Source: Syntrophomonadaceae bacterium (GTDB lineage Bacteria; Bacillota; Syntrophomonadia; Syntrophomonadales; Syntrophomonadaceae). Taken from it: DNA of 64,000 nucleotides. Positions 18,721 to 27,299 of the stretch are shown here, piece after piece. The notes beneath the pieces were generated by a model, which saw only the letters and a list, made by a program, of their open reading frames with translations, made no database searches and had not been told where the DNA came from. Position numbers and translations under genes: made by a program. Each line of letters starts with the position of its first letter. The first letter of the stretch is position 1. The stretch lies in the NCBI GenBank assembly GCA_028706315.1, contig JAQWBP010000006.1, positions 36,064 through 100,063 on the forward strand, in the 5' to 3' direction.

Positions 18721-19428
18721 ATGAAGATAGGCGTTATTTCTGATATAGGGCTTATGCGTAATAAAAATGAAGATAATTACCTCATTAACCAGGAACAGGG
18801 GCTTTTTATCGTCTGTGACGGTATGGGTGGACATAAAGGTGGAGAAGTAGCATCGCAGATTGCTATTGATGTCATTGATAAATATTTTCAAGGCAATCAG
18901 GATGAAAACCAGGTTACTATGCTTAATAAGGCGATAGAATTGGCTAATCGAGTAATTTGGACAAAGGGTAAGGAACACCCCCAGTTATATGAAATGGGAA
19001 CAACAATCACAGCAGCTTTTTTAGATAACGACCAGCTTACTGTTGCAAATGTCGGGGATAGTAGTTTATATATAATTAGAAATGATAATATTCGTAAGGT
19101 AACTAGAGACCACACTTTAGCTCAGCAAATGGTTTCAGATGGTTTATTACCCCATGAGGAAGTTCGCGCGAGTACCTATAATCATGTACTAACTAGAGCG
19201 TTGGGCGTGGAGGAAGAAGTAATTATAGATAATTTTACTGAAGAAATCTTACCCGGGGATTTTGTAATGATCTGCAGTGATGGTTTAAGTGATATGCTTG
19301 ATGAAAACGAAATTTTATCGATAATCCACACCGATAAAGAAGTAGACAGTATAACCTGCGAGCTTCTAGATCAGGCTCTACAAAAGGGTGGACATGACAA
19401 TATCACAGTAATACTTATGCGCTTATGA
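18721..19428 (+). CDS. stp: PP2C-type Ser/Thr protein phosphatase (Stp/PrpC)
   Basis: Removes phosphates from Ser/Thr residues, reversing the partner kinase encoded directly downstream. PP2C motifs visible are IGLMRNKNEDNYL, VCDGMGGHKGGEVAS, VGDSSLY, and CSDGLSDML with GGHDNITVI, which supply the metal-binding aspartates. Length 235 aa is usual for Stp. It is separated from prkC by 16 bases and probably cotranscribed with rlmN upstream. Confidence 0.94.
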   Translation: MKIGVISDIGLMRNKNEDNYLINQEQGLFIVCDGMGGHKGGEVASQIAIDVIDKYFQGNQDENQVTMLNKAIELANRVIWTKGKEHPQLYEMGTTITAAFLDNDQLTVANVGDSSLYIIRNDNIRKVTRDHTLAQQMVSDGLLPHEEVRASTYNHVLTRALGVEEEVIIDNFTEEILPGDFVMICSDGLSDMLDENEILSIIHTDKEVDSITCELLDQALQKGGHDNITVILMRL

Positions 19429-19444
19429 TTGGGAGGTAAGCAGT

Positions 19445-21283
19445 TTGAATGGCACTGTATTAGCGGATCGGTATGAATTAATTGAAAAAACCGGTGAAGG
19501 TGGAATGGCTACAGTTTATAAAGCACGCTGTAGAATACTTGACCGTACTGTAGCTGTTAAAATATTAAAGGAAGAATATTCCGGTGATAAAAATTTTGTT
19601 GAGAAATTTAGAACAGAGGCCTTAGCAGCTGCTCGGCTTTCTCATCCGAATATTGTTAATATTTACGATGTAGGCCAGCAGGACGATATTTATTATATTA
19701 TCATGGAATACGTAGAAGGCGATACTCTTAAAGATATCATATGTAATGAAGGCCCCCTGCCAGTTAACAAAGCAGTTAATATTGCTATTATGATTTGTGA
19801 TGGTATTCATCATGCCCATGAAAAAGGATTAATTCATAAGGATATAAAACCGCATAATATACTTATAACTAAAAATGGAATGGTTAAAGTTGCCGATTTC
19901 GGAATTGCTCAGGCAATAACAAGTAACACTATAACATTTGGCGATAATGTAGTAGGTTCAGTTCATTATATTTCACCAGAACAAGCCAAGGGACAACCTG
20001 TAACACCCGCTACAGATATATATTCTCTGGGCTGCGTGCTATACGAGATGCTAACTGGTAAGGTTCCTTTTGATGCTGAAAGTCCGATTACAGTAGCTCT
20101 AAAACATATTCATGATGAACCAGTCTCACCCCGGGCCATCAATACAAAGATTCCCCCTGTATTGGAAGGGATAATACTAAAAGCAATGGAGAAACTACCA
20201 GCACATCGTTACTCAACTGCGGAGCAAATGCGGAATGCACTCCTTAGTATTGGCACTGGTGCAGCTCCTGATTATTATAGAAAACATGATAATGATAAAA
20301 CTATTATAATGTCTCCTTTAGCTGAAGAAGGGAATGATAATGGTTTGAAAAAAAAACGAGTACGCCCGGCAGGATTAGTCCTGGCCGTTCTAGCAGTTCT
20401 AGGTTTAATAGCTGGTTTTCTATTTTCTGGTGGCGGCATTTTTGGCGAAGAAGTAATAGTACCTGATATAAAAGGTGCCCAAGTTAAAGAAGCTAATCAG
20501 GAACTTAAACGGCTGGGCCTTACGATGAACGTGGTGGGTGAAGATTTTAGTGAGGAGTTTCAAAAAGATGAGATAATATCGCAAAATCCTGGTAAAGGCA
20601 GCAAAGTCAAAGAGGGACGGGAAATTAGCGTTATATTAAGCAAGGGAGCAGATCTGCAGGAAGTACCTAATGTCGTCGGTTATAAGCAAAGTGATGCTGA
20701 GCTCAAATTAAAAAATGACGGCTTTAGCGTTAGTTCAATTGAAGAAAAGCATGATAATAAATATGAAGCGGGTACAGTTATTTCTCAGATCCCTCTTGCA
20801 GGTGAAAAGGCTAAAGAGGGAGCCGGTATTGCTCTCATGATCAGTAAGGGCGAAAGGCCTGAAAGAGTTACGATGCCGGATCTTGTAGGTTTAAATCTGG
20901 ATGCGGCCAAAAAAAAATTAAAAGAAAATAACCTGGCAGACGGTAGTATCAAAAGAAAAGAAAGTAACGAGTTTTTTAATAATCAGGTAATAGAGCAAGA
21001 TACTGATGCCGGAGTACTCGTCGATGAACAGACTAGTATTAACCTGGTGGTGAGCAGGGGTCCTGGACCGGTGGCAAAAACAAAAGCTATAGACTTTATG
21101 CTGCCTGATGATCAGGATTATTATAAAGTTATTATTCATGTAATTGATGCTAAAGGGGAACGAGAGGTATACAATCAGATGCGCAGAGCAGGTGAATCTG
21201 TTAATGCTGCGATTAGTTATTTTGGTACCGCAAAAGTTAATATTTATCTTAATGGAAAACTGAACCAAACGTTAACCTTGTAA
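19445..21283 (+). CDS. prkC: PASTA-domain Ser/Thr protein kinase PrkC
   Basis: A membrane kinase that senses peptidoglycan fragments and controls growth and germination functions in Firmicutes. The cytoplasmic kinase domain (about 10-265) has GEGGMATVY, the ATP lysine Lys39 in VAVK, the catalytic loop HKDIKPHN (131-138) and DFG at 151-153. One membrane helix lies at about 309-325, followed by three PASTA repeats and a short C-terminal domain. The catalytic loop reads HKD rather than HRD. The start is a TTG after GGGAGG. Confidence 0.94.
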   Translation: MNGTVLADRYELIEKTGEGGMATVYKARCRILDRTVAVKILKEEYSGDKNFVEKFRTEALAAARLSHPNIVNIYDVGQQDDIYYIIMEYVEGDTLKDIICNEGPLPVNKAVNIAIMICDGIHHAHEKGLIHKDIKPHNILITKNGMVKVADFGIAQAITSNTITFGDNVVGSVHYISPEQAKGQPVTPATDIYSLGCVLYEMLTGKVPFDAESPITVALKHIHDEPVSPRAINTKIPPVLEGIILKAMEKLPAHRYSTAEQMRNALLSIGTGAAPDYYRKHDNDKTIIMSPLAEEGNDNGLKKKRVRPAGLVLAVLAVLGLIAGFLFSGGGIFGEEVIVPDIKGAQVKEANQELKRLGLTMNVVGEDFSEEFQKDEIISQNPGKGSKVKEGREISVILSKGADLQEVPNVVGYKQSDAELKLKNDGFSVSSIEEKHDNKYEAGTVISQIPLAGEKAKEGAGIALMISKGERPERVTMPDLVGLNLDAAKKKLKENNLADGSIKRKESNEFFNNQVIEQDTDAGVLVDEQTSINLVVSRGPGPVAKTKAIDFMLPDDQDYYKVIIHVIDAKGEREVYNQMRRAGESVNAAISYFGTAKVNIYLNGKLNQTLTL

Positions 21284-21350
21284 ACAATTTGAATTCATAT
21301 GGTTGTGTTCTTCGGTACTGCTAACACGCTCTATTTAAGGGAGGAGATTT

Positions 21351-22235
21351 ATGACCGGAAATCAGCTGGAAGGCGTTATATTCAAAAAATATAGTGGTTA
21401 CTATTATGTTCAGGATCAAGAAAAGAATATATATGAGTGTAAAATACGCGGAAAAATAAAAAATCAGGTTCTTGCTGGTGATAAAGCTGTATTTACGCCA
21501 TTAGAAAAGGATAAGGGGATTTTAGAAGAGATTCTACCGCGCAAGAATGAAATGTATCGTCCCAGGATAGCTAATGTCGATATAGTATTAATAATCATGG
21601 CTCATGACCGACCTGCGCCTAGCCTCGTGCTGCTCGATAGGTTGCTATTTCTGGCGCAGTATAATAAGCTAATTCCTTATATCATTTTAAATAAATGTGA
21701 TCTGCAGCAAAGTGAAAAAGCAAGTATGTTAAATGACTATTATCCAAAGGCCGGCTTTAATTTTATTAGGACGTCGACTATGGATAAAACGGGTCTTAGT
21801 GAAATAAAAGAGATTATTGCTGGTACTATTGCTGTTTTTGCTGGCCCTTCTGGGGTAGGTAAATCAAGTCTACTTAATGCATTGCTAGATGGGCATCCAG
21901 TTAAAACTCAGGAAGTAAGTAAGAAAATCGGTCGGGGTAAACATACTACCAGACATGTAGAGATTTATCCGGTGGGGTCTAGCGGTTGGATAGCTGATAC
22001 TCCGGGTTTTAGTGTAATTGATATGCCTGATGTTTCCAGCAATAACGTCGCTGAATATTTTCCGGATTTTAAAGAATTTACGGCTGAATGCCGATTTAAT
22101 AACTGCCTGCATTATAAAGAAAAAGATTGTGGGGTAAAAGATGCAGTTGCCAAGGGGATAATTGCAGAATTTCGTTATTCTAACTATTTAACTATGCTGG
22201 ATGAAGTAATACAAAATGAGAGGTGTTATCGATGA
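21351..22235 (+). CDS. rsgA: Ribosome small subunit-dependent GTPase A
   Basis: A circularly permuted GTPase that checks maturation of the 30S ribosomal subunit. An N-terminal OB-fold (about 1-65) precedes G4 (LNKCD), then G1 (GPSGVGKSSLLN) and G3 (DTPGF), in the permuted order of this family. The C-terminal zinc motif uses the cysteines and histidine in CRFNNCLHYKEKDC. Length 294 aa is normal. Its stop overlaps the rpe start by four bases (ATGA), showing translational coupling. Confidence 0.95.
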   Translation: MTGNQLEGVIFKKYSGYYYVQDQEKNIYECKIRGKIKNQVLAGDKAVFTPLEKDKGILEEILPRKNEMYRPRIANVDIVLIIMAHDRPAPSLVLLDRLLFLAQYNKLIPYIILNKCDLQQSEKASMLNDYYPKAGFNFIRTSTMDKTGLSEIKEIIAGTIAVFAGPSGVGKSSLLNALLDGHPVKTQEVSKKIGRGKHTTRHVEIYPVGSSGWIADTPGFSVIDMPDVSSNNVAEYFPDFKEFTAECRFNNCLHYKEKDCGVKDAVAKGIIAEFRYSNYLTMLDEVIQNERCYR

Positions 22236-22885
22236 TAACCATTGCCCCTTCTATTTTATCAGCCAACTTTGCTAGGCTGGCAGAAGATATTAGAAAAGTT
22301 GAAACCGCCAGGGCTGACTGGCTTCACATAGATGTAATGGATGGGCATTTTGTTCCTAACCTTACTATTGGCCCTCAGGTTGTTGCAGATATAAAGCAGG
22401 AGACAAATTTGTTTCTTGATGTTCACTTGATGATTGAAAAACCTGATAATCTTATACCAGCATTTGCGGCAGCAGGTGCTGATATGATTACGGTCCATTT
22501 TGAAGCATGTCCTCACCTTCACCGTACGGTTCATATGATCAAGGAACTGGGAATTTCAGCAGGAGTTGCGCTTAATCCCGCCAGTCCAGCCTTCTTGCTG
22601 GAAGATATTTTAGGTGATATTGACCTCGTACTGATAATGAGCGTTAACCCCGGATTTGGTGGACAAAAATTCATTTCTAGTGTTATACCCAAGGTAAAAG
22701 CAATTAAAAATATGCTGGTCACTCGAAATTCAACCGCCTTTCTCGAAATTGACGGAGGTATTAACCATGAAACTGGCTATCAGGCTGTACAGGCTGGTTG
22801 TAATGTTTTAGTAGCCGGTTCCTATATATTTAAATCAGACAATATACCAGCTTCAGTTCTTAAGCTTAAAAACCTGATTGCTTGA
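22232..22885 (+). CDS. rpe: Ribulose-phosphate 3-epimerase
   Basis: Interconverts ribulose 5-phosphate and xylulose 5-phosphate in the pentose phosphate pathway. The TIM-barrel signatures are APSILSANFARL, HIDVMDGHFVPN, HLMIEKP, MSVNPGFGGQKF and EIDGGIN. Length is 217 aa. The ATG at 22232 overlaps the rsgA stop and follows GAGAGGTG; an upstream GTG at 22223 is less well placed. It is the last gene of the housekeeping run; ribulose 5-phosphate is also a precursor for the riboflavin genes that follow. Confidence 0.95.
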   Translation: MITIAPSILSANFARLAEDIRKVETARADWLHIDVMDGHFVPNLTIGPQVVADIKQETNLFLDVHLMIEKPDNLIPAFAAAGADMITVHFEACPHLHRTVHMIKELGISAGVALNPASPAFLLEDILGDIDLVLIMSVNPGFGGQKFISSVIPKVKAIKNMLVTRNSTAFLEIDGGINHETGYQAVQAGCNVLVAGSYIFKSDNIPASVLKLKNLIA

Positions 22886-22934
22886 CCGATTTATATTCTA
22901 GTGCTACCATTAATTAAACTAAATAAAAATTAAA

Positions 22935-23046
22935 CTTCTTTGGGGTTGGGTGGAATTCCCTATCGGCGGTATAGCCCGCAAGCCGTAAGGCATGATCTGG
23001 TGAAACTCCAGGGCCGACAGTAAGAGTCTGGATGGGAGAAGAGGTT
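22935..23046 (+). ncRNA. FMN riboswitch (RFN element)
   Basis: The conserved RFN blocks occur in order: a CTTC on the 5' side pairing with GAAGAGG at the 3' side, then TTCCCTATCGGCGGTAT, CTGGTGAAACTCCAG, GCCGACAGT and GTCTGGATGGGAGAAG. It senses flavin mononucleotide and normally lowers expression of riboflavin genes. A terminator hairpin follows at 23091, just before ribD, fitting transcription attenuation. Confidence 0.95.
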
Positions 23047-23090
23047 GTTTTGGTATGTAGTCAAATGCGTACTTTAATCTTTTATGCCAT

Positions 23091-23118
23091 TTAACCCGAT
23101 TATATCGGGTTTTTCTAT
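23091..23118 (+). terminator. Riboswitch expression-platform terminator
   Basis: Hairpin AACCCGAT/ATCGGGTT followed by TTTTTCTATTTTT, placed between the FMN aptamer and ribD. It would form when FMN is bound. Confidence 0.8.
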
Positions 23119-23147
23119 TTTTATTATGCATTTAGAGGTGTCATATA

Positions 23148-24245
23148 GTGGATGATATTGATATTAGATTTATGTATCGAGCATTAGAAATCGCTGCCAA
23201 GGCTACTGGTAGGACTAACCCTAATCCGATGGTCGGTGCAGTAATAGTAAAAAATGATGAAATAGTTGGCGAAGGCTTTCATCATAAAGCGGGTACACCA
23301 CACGCGGAAATCCATGCACTTAATGCTGCAGGAAATAATGCCTTTGGTGCTACTATGTATGTCACCCTGGAACCGTGTAGTCATTACGGTAAAACCCCTC
23401 CTTGTGTGGAAACGGTTATAAAAGCGGGGATAAAAAGGGTAGTTATCGCAACTATAGATCCTAATCCCCGGGTAACAGGTAAAGGACTAAGAAAACTTGA
23501 AAATGCAGGTATTGATACTAGAGTAGGAGTGCTGGAGAACGAGGCAGTAAAGTTGAATGAAGTTTTCTTTAAATATATTCGTAAGGGAATGCCTTATGTA
23601 GCTTTGAAAACTGCTATGACCCTTGACGGGAAAATTGCCAGTTTTAATGGAGATTCCCGCTGGATAACTAACGAGGAATCGCGAAATTTTGTACATAGGC
23701 TGAGAAATACTTATGATGCCGTACTGGTAGGAATAGGGACAGTGCTAAAAGATGATCCATGGCTGAACACACGTCTTAATTGTGAGGATATAAAGGACCC
23801 TATCCGGATTATTATTGATACTAACCTGGATCTACCTCGTGAAAGTCGTATTTCTAAAACTGCTCTTAAGCAGAGGACCCTTGTGTTTTGTTCCCATAAT
23901 GCTGCTGAAGATAGGAAACAATATCTTAGCAGTAAAGGTATTAAAATTATTCCTGTCCAGGCTCATGCTGGATTAATTGAACTGGAAGATGTCTTGAAGA
24001 TTCTGGGGAAGATGGAGATATGCAGTGTACTTGTAGAAGGCGGTGGAGAAATAAATGCATACTTAATGCAACAACATCTGGTTGATAAAGTATACTGGTT
24101 TATTGCTCCGAAGATTATAGGTGGCAAGGAAGCACCTTCACCAATTGGCGGAAAAGGTATTGAACTGATGGATAATGCACTGGAACTTAAAGAGATTGAA
24201 ATTCAGCGTTTTCACGAGGACCTAATGATTATCGGATATTTTTAA
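23148..24245 (+). CDS. ribD: Bifunctional diaminohydroxyphosphoribosylaminopyrimidine deaminase/reductase
   Basis: Carries out the second and third steps of riboflavin synthesis from the GTP-derived pyrimidine. The N-terminal deaminase domain (about 1-145) has the zinc motif HAE (His52, Glu54) with Cys77 and Cys86 in PCSHYGKTPPC. The C-terminal NADPH reductase domain shows KTAMTLDGKIA and VEGGGEI. Length 365 aa is typical. It starts with GTG after GAGGTG, just behind the FMN riboswitch. A repeat element separates it from ribE. Confidence 0.95.
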   Translation: MDDIDIRFMYRALEIAAKATGRTNPNPMVGAVIVKNDEIVGEGFHHKAGTPHAEIHALNAAGNNAFGATMYVTLEPCSHYGKTPPCVETVIKAGIKRVVIATIDPNPRVTGKGLRKLENAGIDTRVGVLENEAVKLNEVFFKYIRKGMPYVALKTAMTLDGKIASFNGDSRWITNEESRNFVHRLRNTYDAVLVGIGTVLKDDPWLNTRLNCEDIKDPIRIIIDTNLDLPRESRISKTALKQRTLVFCSHNAAEDRKQYLSSKGIKIIPVQAHAGLIELEDVLKILGKMEICSVLVEGGGEINAYLMQQHLVDKVYWFIAPKIIGGKEAPSPIGGKGIELMDNALELKEIEIQRFHEDLMIIGYF

Positions 24246-24262
24246 GCTATCCCATAATTTAA

Positions 24263-24590
24263 TATTGATTTCATTGCGAAAACCCCTAAATCAGCCTGTT
24301 TGAATGTATAAATATGTAGAGCGACGTTAACGGAGCATGGTAGTACCCGGGGGCATCACCGGTGTTCGCTCCGCTCACTATTAGGGACAAAACACCCTGC
24401 GAAGGCGCAGCAGCGGAAGGGGGCGAGCGACACGGACGTAGCGAGAGGGTAGCTGAACATGGACGTGAATCTACCCGGTACCCCTGGAGCTGCAAGACAA
24501 GCAGATGGTGTTTCCCATGCGGAGAGTAGTCGCCGGAATATTTATGCATTCAAACTAACGCCATATAACTTTTTTCAGGGGAATCAATAT
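24263..24590. repeat. MITE-like element, long form, copy 1 (inside riboflavin operon)
   Basis: A non-coding, GC-richer element with nested terminal inverted repeats. The outer ends pair as ATTGATTT..TGCGAAAA (from 24264) and TTTTTTCAGGGGAATCAAT (to 24588). The inner 17-bp ends read TTTGAATGTATAAATAT (24299-24315) and ATATTTATGCATTCAAA (24538-24554). A second copy lies in inverted orientation at 46620-46894; relative to it, this copy has about 45 extra bases near 24343-24390. No transposase is present. It separates ribD from ribE. Confidence 0.75.
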
Positions 24591-24645
24591 TTATTTTTCA
24601 TATGTAATCAATAGCGATAAGTAAAAAAATAAAGCTGGTGATATT

Positions 24646-25293
24646 ATTTTTACGGGCATTATCGAAGAAATCGGTCAAGTAAGACAAGTTGTTCGCGGAA
24701 GTAAATCTATACAAATGGTTATTTCGGCTGCCAAGGTACTTGCAGATGTCAAAAAAGGTGATAGTATCTGTGTAAATGGTGTCTGCCTTACGGTTGTTGA
24801 GTTTAGTAACAACTATTTTACTTCTGATGTGATGCCGGAAACTGTAGAAAAAACTACCTTAAAAAATTTGCAAAGTGGACACCAAGTTAATCTCGAACGT
24901 GCTTTAAGATTGGAAGACAGGCTAGGGGGTCATATTGTTCAGGGACATGTTGACGGTGTGGGCAAAATCTTAGCCCAAGAGGTGCTGGATATTGCAGTAA
25001 TATACCGAATTGGAGCTCCCAATAACATTTTAAAATATACGGTCCCCAAGGGTTCAATTGCTATTGACGGAATAAGCCTCACGGTGGTTGATGTATATTC
25101 AGACAGCTTTACTATTTCACTAATACCACATACGGCACATCAGACAACACTGGGAGCAAAGAATCCTGGTGATATGATTAATTTAGAAACAGATATTATC
25201 GGTAGGTATATTGAAAAGTTTTTAAAGGTGGGTGAAGCAGAAAATAATAATAATATGACTATGGGATTCCTGACGGAACACGGTTTTATTTAA
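24646..25293 (+). CDS. ribE: Riboflavin synthase alpha chain, apparent AUU start
   Basis: Dismutates two 6,7-dimethyl-8-ribityllumazines to riboflavin. Both lumazine-binding barrels are present ([13 protein letters not shown] and [13 protein letters not shown]), and [11 protein letters not shown] is intact. The family's N-terminus [10 protein letters not shown] is encoded as ATT-TTT-ACG-GGC from 24646; the frame is closed by a stop at 24622, and no ATG, GTG or TTG lies between. Initiation therefore seems to use AUU behind a weak GGTGAT. The first canonical start, at 24715, would lose about 23 conserved residues. From ATT the product is 215 aa, the family's usual length. Confidence 0.85.
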   Translation: MFTGIIEEIGQVRQVVRGSKSIQMVISAAKVLADVKKGDSICVNGVCLTVVEFSNNYFTSDVMPETVEKTTLKNLQSGHQVNLERALRLEDRLGGHIVQGHVDGVGKILAQEVLDIAVIYRIGAPNNILKYTVPKGSIAIDGISLTVVDVYSDSFTISLIPHTAHQTTLGAKNPGDMINLETDIIGRYIEKFLKVGEAENNNNMTMGFLTEHGFI

Positions 25294-25307
25294 AGGGAGG
25301 TATGTTG

Positions 25308-26504
25308 ATGTTTAACAGTATAGAAGAGGCAATAAACGATGTACGCGAAGGTAAAATGGTTCTTCTGGTAGATGATGAGGACCGTGAAAATGAAGGGGAT
25401 GTGATGATAGCAGCAGAAAAAGCCACGCCAGATATAATAAATTTCATGGCCTCACATGCCAAAGGCTTAATCTGTGTGCCGATGCTGGGTGAGCGGCTGG
25501 ATGAATTAAACATCAAGCCGATGGTTCTTGACAATACTGATAATCACGAAACTGCATTTACGGTGTCGGTAGATTATAAGACTTGTACAACCGGCATATC
25601 TGCTTATGAGAGAGCTGCTACCGTTAAGGCATTAATATCAGAGGAATGTCAAGCTGAGGAATTCAGAAAGCCAGGACATATTTTCCCTTTAAGATATAGA
25701 CAAGGGGGAGTACTTAAAAGAGCCGGGCATACTGAAGGTTCTATCGACCTCTCTAAACTTGCAGGCCTTTACCCTGCAGCGGTGATTTGTGAAGTAATGA
25801 ATAATGATGGAACTATGGCTCGTGTTCCAGAATTAATTAAATTTGCTGAAAAGCATAATATAAAGATAGTGACGATTGCTGATCTGATTGAATATCGTCG
25901 GCGGAAAGAAAAATTAATAGTACGGGTAGATGACGCCCATTTGCCTACCAGGTATGGTGATTTTACTGCGGTAGCTTATGAATCGCTGCTGGATAATAAA
26001 GGCCATATAGCACTAGTTAAAGGTGAATGGGGCGAAGATGAACCTATTCTGGTACGCGTACATTCTGAATGTCTTACCGGAGATGTATTTTGTTCTAACC
26101 GTTGCGATTGTGGTGATCAGCTGGCTACTGCGCTTAGAATGATTGAAGAGGAAGGTAAAGGAGTACTCCTCTATATGCGGCAGGAAGGTAGGGGTATAGG
26201 CTTAACCAATAAGATAAGGGCCTACAAGCTGCAGGATAATGGATGGGATACAGTTGAAGCTAATATAAAACTTGGATTTCCTCCAGATCTGCGTAACTAT
26301 GGAATTGGTGCCCAAATACTTGTTGACATTGGGGTGCGCAAAATGCGTCTAATGACTAATAATCCGAAAAAAATTAAAGGATTGGAAGGTTATGGCCTTG
26401 AAGTTGTAGAAAGAGTACCTATCGAAATAGCCTGCAAAGAAGAGAGTATGCGCTATATGAAGACTAAAAAGGAAAAGATGGGGCACATATTATCTAATAT
26501 TTAG
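25308..26504 (+). CDS. ribBA: Bifunctional DHBP synthase/GTP cyclohydrolase II
   Basis: Supplies both precursors for riboflavin. The N-terminal RibB domain makes 3,4-dihydroxy-2-butanone 4-phosphate from ribulose 5-phosphate ([11 protein letters not shown], about residues 21-31, and [11 protein letters not shown]). The C-terminal RibA domain opens GTP with a zinc site ([17 protein letters not shown]) and RQEGRGIGL. Length is 398 aa from the ATG at 25308, which stands seven bases after GGGAGG; an ATG at 25302 is too close to that site. It lies 14 bases after ribE. Confidence 0.95.
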   Translation: MFNSIEEAINDVREGKMVLLVDDEDRENEGDVMIAAEKATPDIINFMASHAKGLICVPMLGERLDELNIKPMVLDNTDNHETAFTVSVDYKTCTTGISAYERAATVKALISEECQAEEFRKPGHIFPLRYRQGGVLKRAGHTEGSIDLSKLAGLYPAAVICEVMNNDGTMARVPELIKFAEKHNIKIVTIADLIEYRRRKEKLIVRVDDAHLPTRYGDFTAVAYESLLDNKGHIALVKGEWGEDEPILVRVHSECLTGDVFCSNRCDCGDQLATALRMIEEEGKGVLLYMRQEGRGIGLTNKIRAYKLQDNGWDTVEANIKLGFPPDLRNYGIGAQILVDIGVRKMRLMTNNPKKIKGLEGYGLEVVERVPIEIACKEESMRYMKTKKEKMGHILSNI

Positions 26505-26528
26505 CAGATGAATCAGGGGGTTATAGAA

Positions 26529-26993
26529 TTGGCAAGAATATATGAAGGTAAACTTATTGGCGAAAATCAAAAATATGCAATTATTGTATCAAGATTTAAT
26601 GAGTTCATTACAAATAAACTTCTTTCCGGGTGCTTGGATGCTCTAAACCGTCATAATGTTGAAACGGAAAACATAGATATAGCCTGGGTGCCTGGTGCAT
26701 TTGAGATGCCGTTGATAGCGCAAAAATTGGCAGCTAAAGGTTATGATGCCGTTATATGCCTCGGAGCAGTCATTCGAGGGGCCACGCCACATTTTGAGTA
26801 TGTTTCAGCAGAAGTTACTAAAGGAATAGCACAGGTAGGACTCAACTCTGGTATCCCGATTATATATGGGGTTATTACAGCAGATACTATAGAGCAGGCC
26901 ATAGAAAGAGCAGGTACCAAAGCGGGGAATAAAGGCGTTGATGCCGCTATAACGGCGATTGAAATGGTAAATTTAATTAAAGAATTTAATTAA
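26529..26993 (+). CDS. ribH: 6,7-dimethyl-8-ribityllumazine synthase
   Basis: Condenses the two riboflavin precursors to lumazine and typically forms a 60-subunit capsid. Signatures are [14 protein letters not shown] [38 protein letters not shown] and the C-terminal GNKGVDAA. The TTG at 26529, eight bases after AGGGGG, gives the family-length product of 154 aa; the ATG at 26508 lacks a ribosome site and lies right after the ribBA stop. It is the last gene of the rib operon. Confidence 0.94.
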   Translation: MARIYEGKLIGENQKYAIIVSRFNEFITNKLLSGCLDALNRHNVETENIDIAWVPGAFEMPLIAQKLAAKGYDAVICLGAVIRGATPHFEYVSAEVTKGIAQVGLNSGIPIIYGVITADTIEQAIERAGTKAGNKGVDAAITAIEMVNLIKEFN

Positions 26994-27024
26994 AGAATTA
27001 AGTTAATATAAATAGTAAATATTT

Positions 27025-27063
27025 GAAACCCCTGGCTGAAGATTGCAGACCCGGGGTTTTTTT
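27025..27063 (+). terminator. Intrinsic terminator after ribH
   Basis: Stem AAACCCC-GG against CCGGGGTTT with an 18-base loop, followed by TTTTTTT. It ends the riboflavin operon. The rest of the gap to 27299 is AT-rich, with no other feature that I can support. Confidence 0.8.
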
Positions 27064-27299
27064 ATAAACTTAGATAAGTTTCGACGTGATGTGATCATAT
27101 TTAGCTTTGTTTTACAGATATTTGGCAATATAGATTGAAATAACTGATGGCAAGTAGTAAAATTTTCAATAACACATATATAAGAGAAAACAACAAAATT
27201 ATACAATTAGATATATAACTTATTTTATTTGCTTTTTTACGCTTTAGATAATATGTAATGTGTGCAAATCAAATTTGCGATAAACAAGGGGTGAAGATC

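Noticed and set aside
24286..24549. Minus-strand ORF inside the repeat between ribD and ribE
   Set aside because: The same peptide start appears inside the inverted copy at 46659, so it is shared repeat sequence; there is no ribosome site and the composition is that of a palindromic element.
24715..25293. ribE starting at the first ATG
   Set aside because: It would lose FTGIIEEIG and other conserved barrel residues encoded in frame just upstream.
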